From Bacillota bacterium (lineage in GTDB: Bacteria; Bacillota; Clostridia; Peptostreptococcales; Anaerovoracaceae): a stretch of 35,153 nt of DNA. This document shows positions 34,391 through 35,153 of this stretch, one piece after another. The position numbers and the translations under genes were made by a program. Numbering within the stretch: the first letter of the stretch is position 1; every line of letters starts with the position of its first letter. The notes beneath the pieces are model-generated. The model was given only the letters and a program-made list of their open reading frames with translations. It did not search any database and was not told where the DNA came from. Location of the stretch: the NCBI GenBank assembly GCA_017443515.1, contig JAFRXM010000030.1, forward strand, positions 1-35,153, written 5' to 3'.

Positions 34391-34636
34391 ATGTTGCAGG
34401 AATCCTTTGAAACAAGCGTTCTATATGATTTTTACGGTCCGCTCCTGTCGGAAAAACAGCAGCGTTTCGTGGAACTTTACCACCTCGAGAACTGCTCTTT
34501 GACGGAGATCGCTGAGGCGGTAGGTGTCAGCAAGCAGGCAGTTTCCGAAGGTCTTAAGCGCGCTGAAAAAGCACTTGCAAACTACGAAGACAAACTAGGC
34601 CTTGTAGCCAGATGGAAGAAGGAAAATGGCATTTGA
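34391..34636 (+). CDS. ylxM: YlxM/UPF0122-family helix-turn-helix protein
   Basis: This 81-residue sigma-region-4-like protein begins near YDFYGPLLSEKQQRFVELYHLE, with the helix-turn-helix SLTEIAEAVGVSKQAVSEGLKRAEKAL. YlxM sits just ahead of ffh in many Bacillota and is thought to affect signal recognition particle expression or function. It overlaps ffh by 11 bases. It is slightly shorter than the usual 105-110 residues, lacking the acidic tail. Confidence 0.92.
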   Translation: MLQESFETSVLYDFYGPLLSEKQQRFVELYHLENCSLTEIAEAVGVSKQAVSEGLKRAEKALANYEDKLGLVARWKKENGI

Positions 34637-35153
34637 ATCCTTAAGCGAAAAACTGAACGGAGTCTTTAAAAAGCTGCGCGGCAAAGGCGTCCTCTCCGAA
34701 TCCGATATAAACGAGGCCATGAAAGAGATACGCTTCGCACTTCTGGAAGCGGACGTAAACTACAAGGTCGTAAAGGATTTCGTAGCAAAAGTCAAGGAAA
34801 AAGCCCTGGGCGAAGAGATACTCAAAAGCCTCACCCCCGGCCAGCAGGTCGTAAAAGTAGTAAACGACGAGCTTACCGAACTTCTTGGCGGCAGCAGCTC
34901 AAAGCTCACCTACAGCAGCAGCGGTTTTACCACCATAATGCTCGTAGGCCTTCAGGGAACAGGTAAGACAACTACCGCTGCAAAACTTGCTGCCTACCTC
35001 ACAAAGGAAGGCAAAAAGCCGATGCTCGCGGCCTGCGATATATACCGTCCCGCTGCCATTGACCAGCTGGAAGTCGTAGGTTCTCAGGTCAACGTACCGG
35101 TCTACACAGACAGGAACAACCGCGACGCAGCAGCCATAGCGGTTGCTGCAAAG
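34626..35153 (+). CDS. ffh: Signal recognition particle protein Ffh (3' truncated by window end)
   Basis: The first 176 codons are open to the window edge. They start MAFESLSEKLNGVFKKLRGKG-like (N domain, about 1-90), then the G domain with LVGLQGTGKTTTAAKLA (P loop near 105) and CDIYRPAAIDQLE. Ffh binds signal sequences and 4.5S RNA and targets proteins to FtsY. The ATG lies inside ylxM (overlap 34626-34636) with GAAGAAGGA upstream. The M domain lies beyond the window. Confidence 0.97.
   Translation, partial: MAFESLSEKLNGVFKKLRGKGVLSESDINEAMKEIRFALLEADVNYKVVKDFVAKVKEKALGEEILKSLTPGQQVVKVVNDELTELLGGSSSKLTYSSSGFTTIMLVGLQGTGKTTTAAKLAAYLTKEGKKPMLAACDIYRPAAIDQLEVVGSQVNVPVYTDRNNRDAAAIAVAAK

Overview
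The window reads as an ordinary chromosomal segment of a low-to-mid-GC anaerobic member of the Bacillota, most likely the class Clostridia. The evidence is a tryptophan-type T-box leader, a TrpR/YerC-family regulator heading a his operon, the short HisG that works with HisZ, an ECF-type vitamin transporter S component, a MocR-type GntR regulator, AGGAGG-type ribosome binding sites, a ylxM-ffh pair and two copies of a GGGACGGTTCT-core hairpin repeat. No phage, transposase, CRISPR array, rRNA or tRNA gene was seen. The species cannot be named from this.

Layout. 1-87 is the tail of an unidentified gene with its terminator. 271-2808 is a two-gene operon: a MatC/SLC13-like carboxylate permease and a CapA-type metallophosphatase. 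2940-3782 is a MerR regulator. 3871-13055 is a complete, tightly overlapping histidine operon: a TrpR-family regulator, a hisZ-hisG fusion, hisD, hisC, hisB, hisH, hisA, hisF, a radical SAM gene of unknown role, hisIE and a PHP histidinol-phosphatase. It ends in a strong terminator. 13118-17169 holds an acyltransferase with a zinc ribbon, a GltS-like symporter and a lipoprotein made of two repeated halves.

On the minus strand, mnmA-plsC (19016-17172) is followed upstream by a stand-alone trpB2 under a tryptophan T-box (20882-19153). Next come an ECF S component (21416-20892) and a divergent, degenerate MocR regulator (21558-22709), then a trkA-trkH-trkH potassium uptake operon (26864-22727). 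From 26964 the plus strand carries der, miaB, ybaB, recR, lgt and ychF, then a DASS/SLC13 transporter (32861-34273), and finally ylxM and the first 176 codons of ffh.

Points worth a second look: a palindrome TTGAACA-N-TGTTCAA shared by the upstream regions of the two carboxylate-type transporters at opposite ends of the window; a 12-bp palindrome inside the his promoter; the hisZ-hisG fusion and the embedded radical SAM gene; promoters built into upstream terminators or into the hairpin repeat, two of which place the predicted transcription start at or next to the start codon; a MocR protein without its PLP lysine and C-terminus; and a shortened second TrkH. No single wholly new multi-gene system is evident. 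The best candidates for undescribed biology are the shared transporter operator, the his-operon radical SAM enzyme and the terminator-promoter overlaps.
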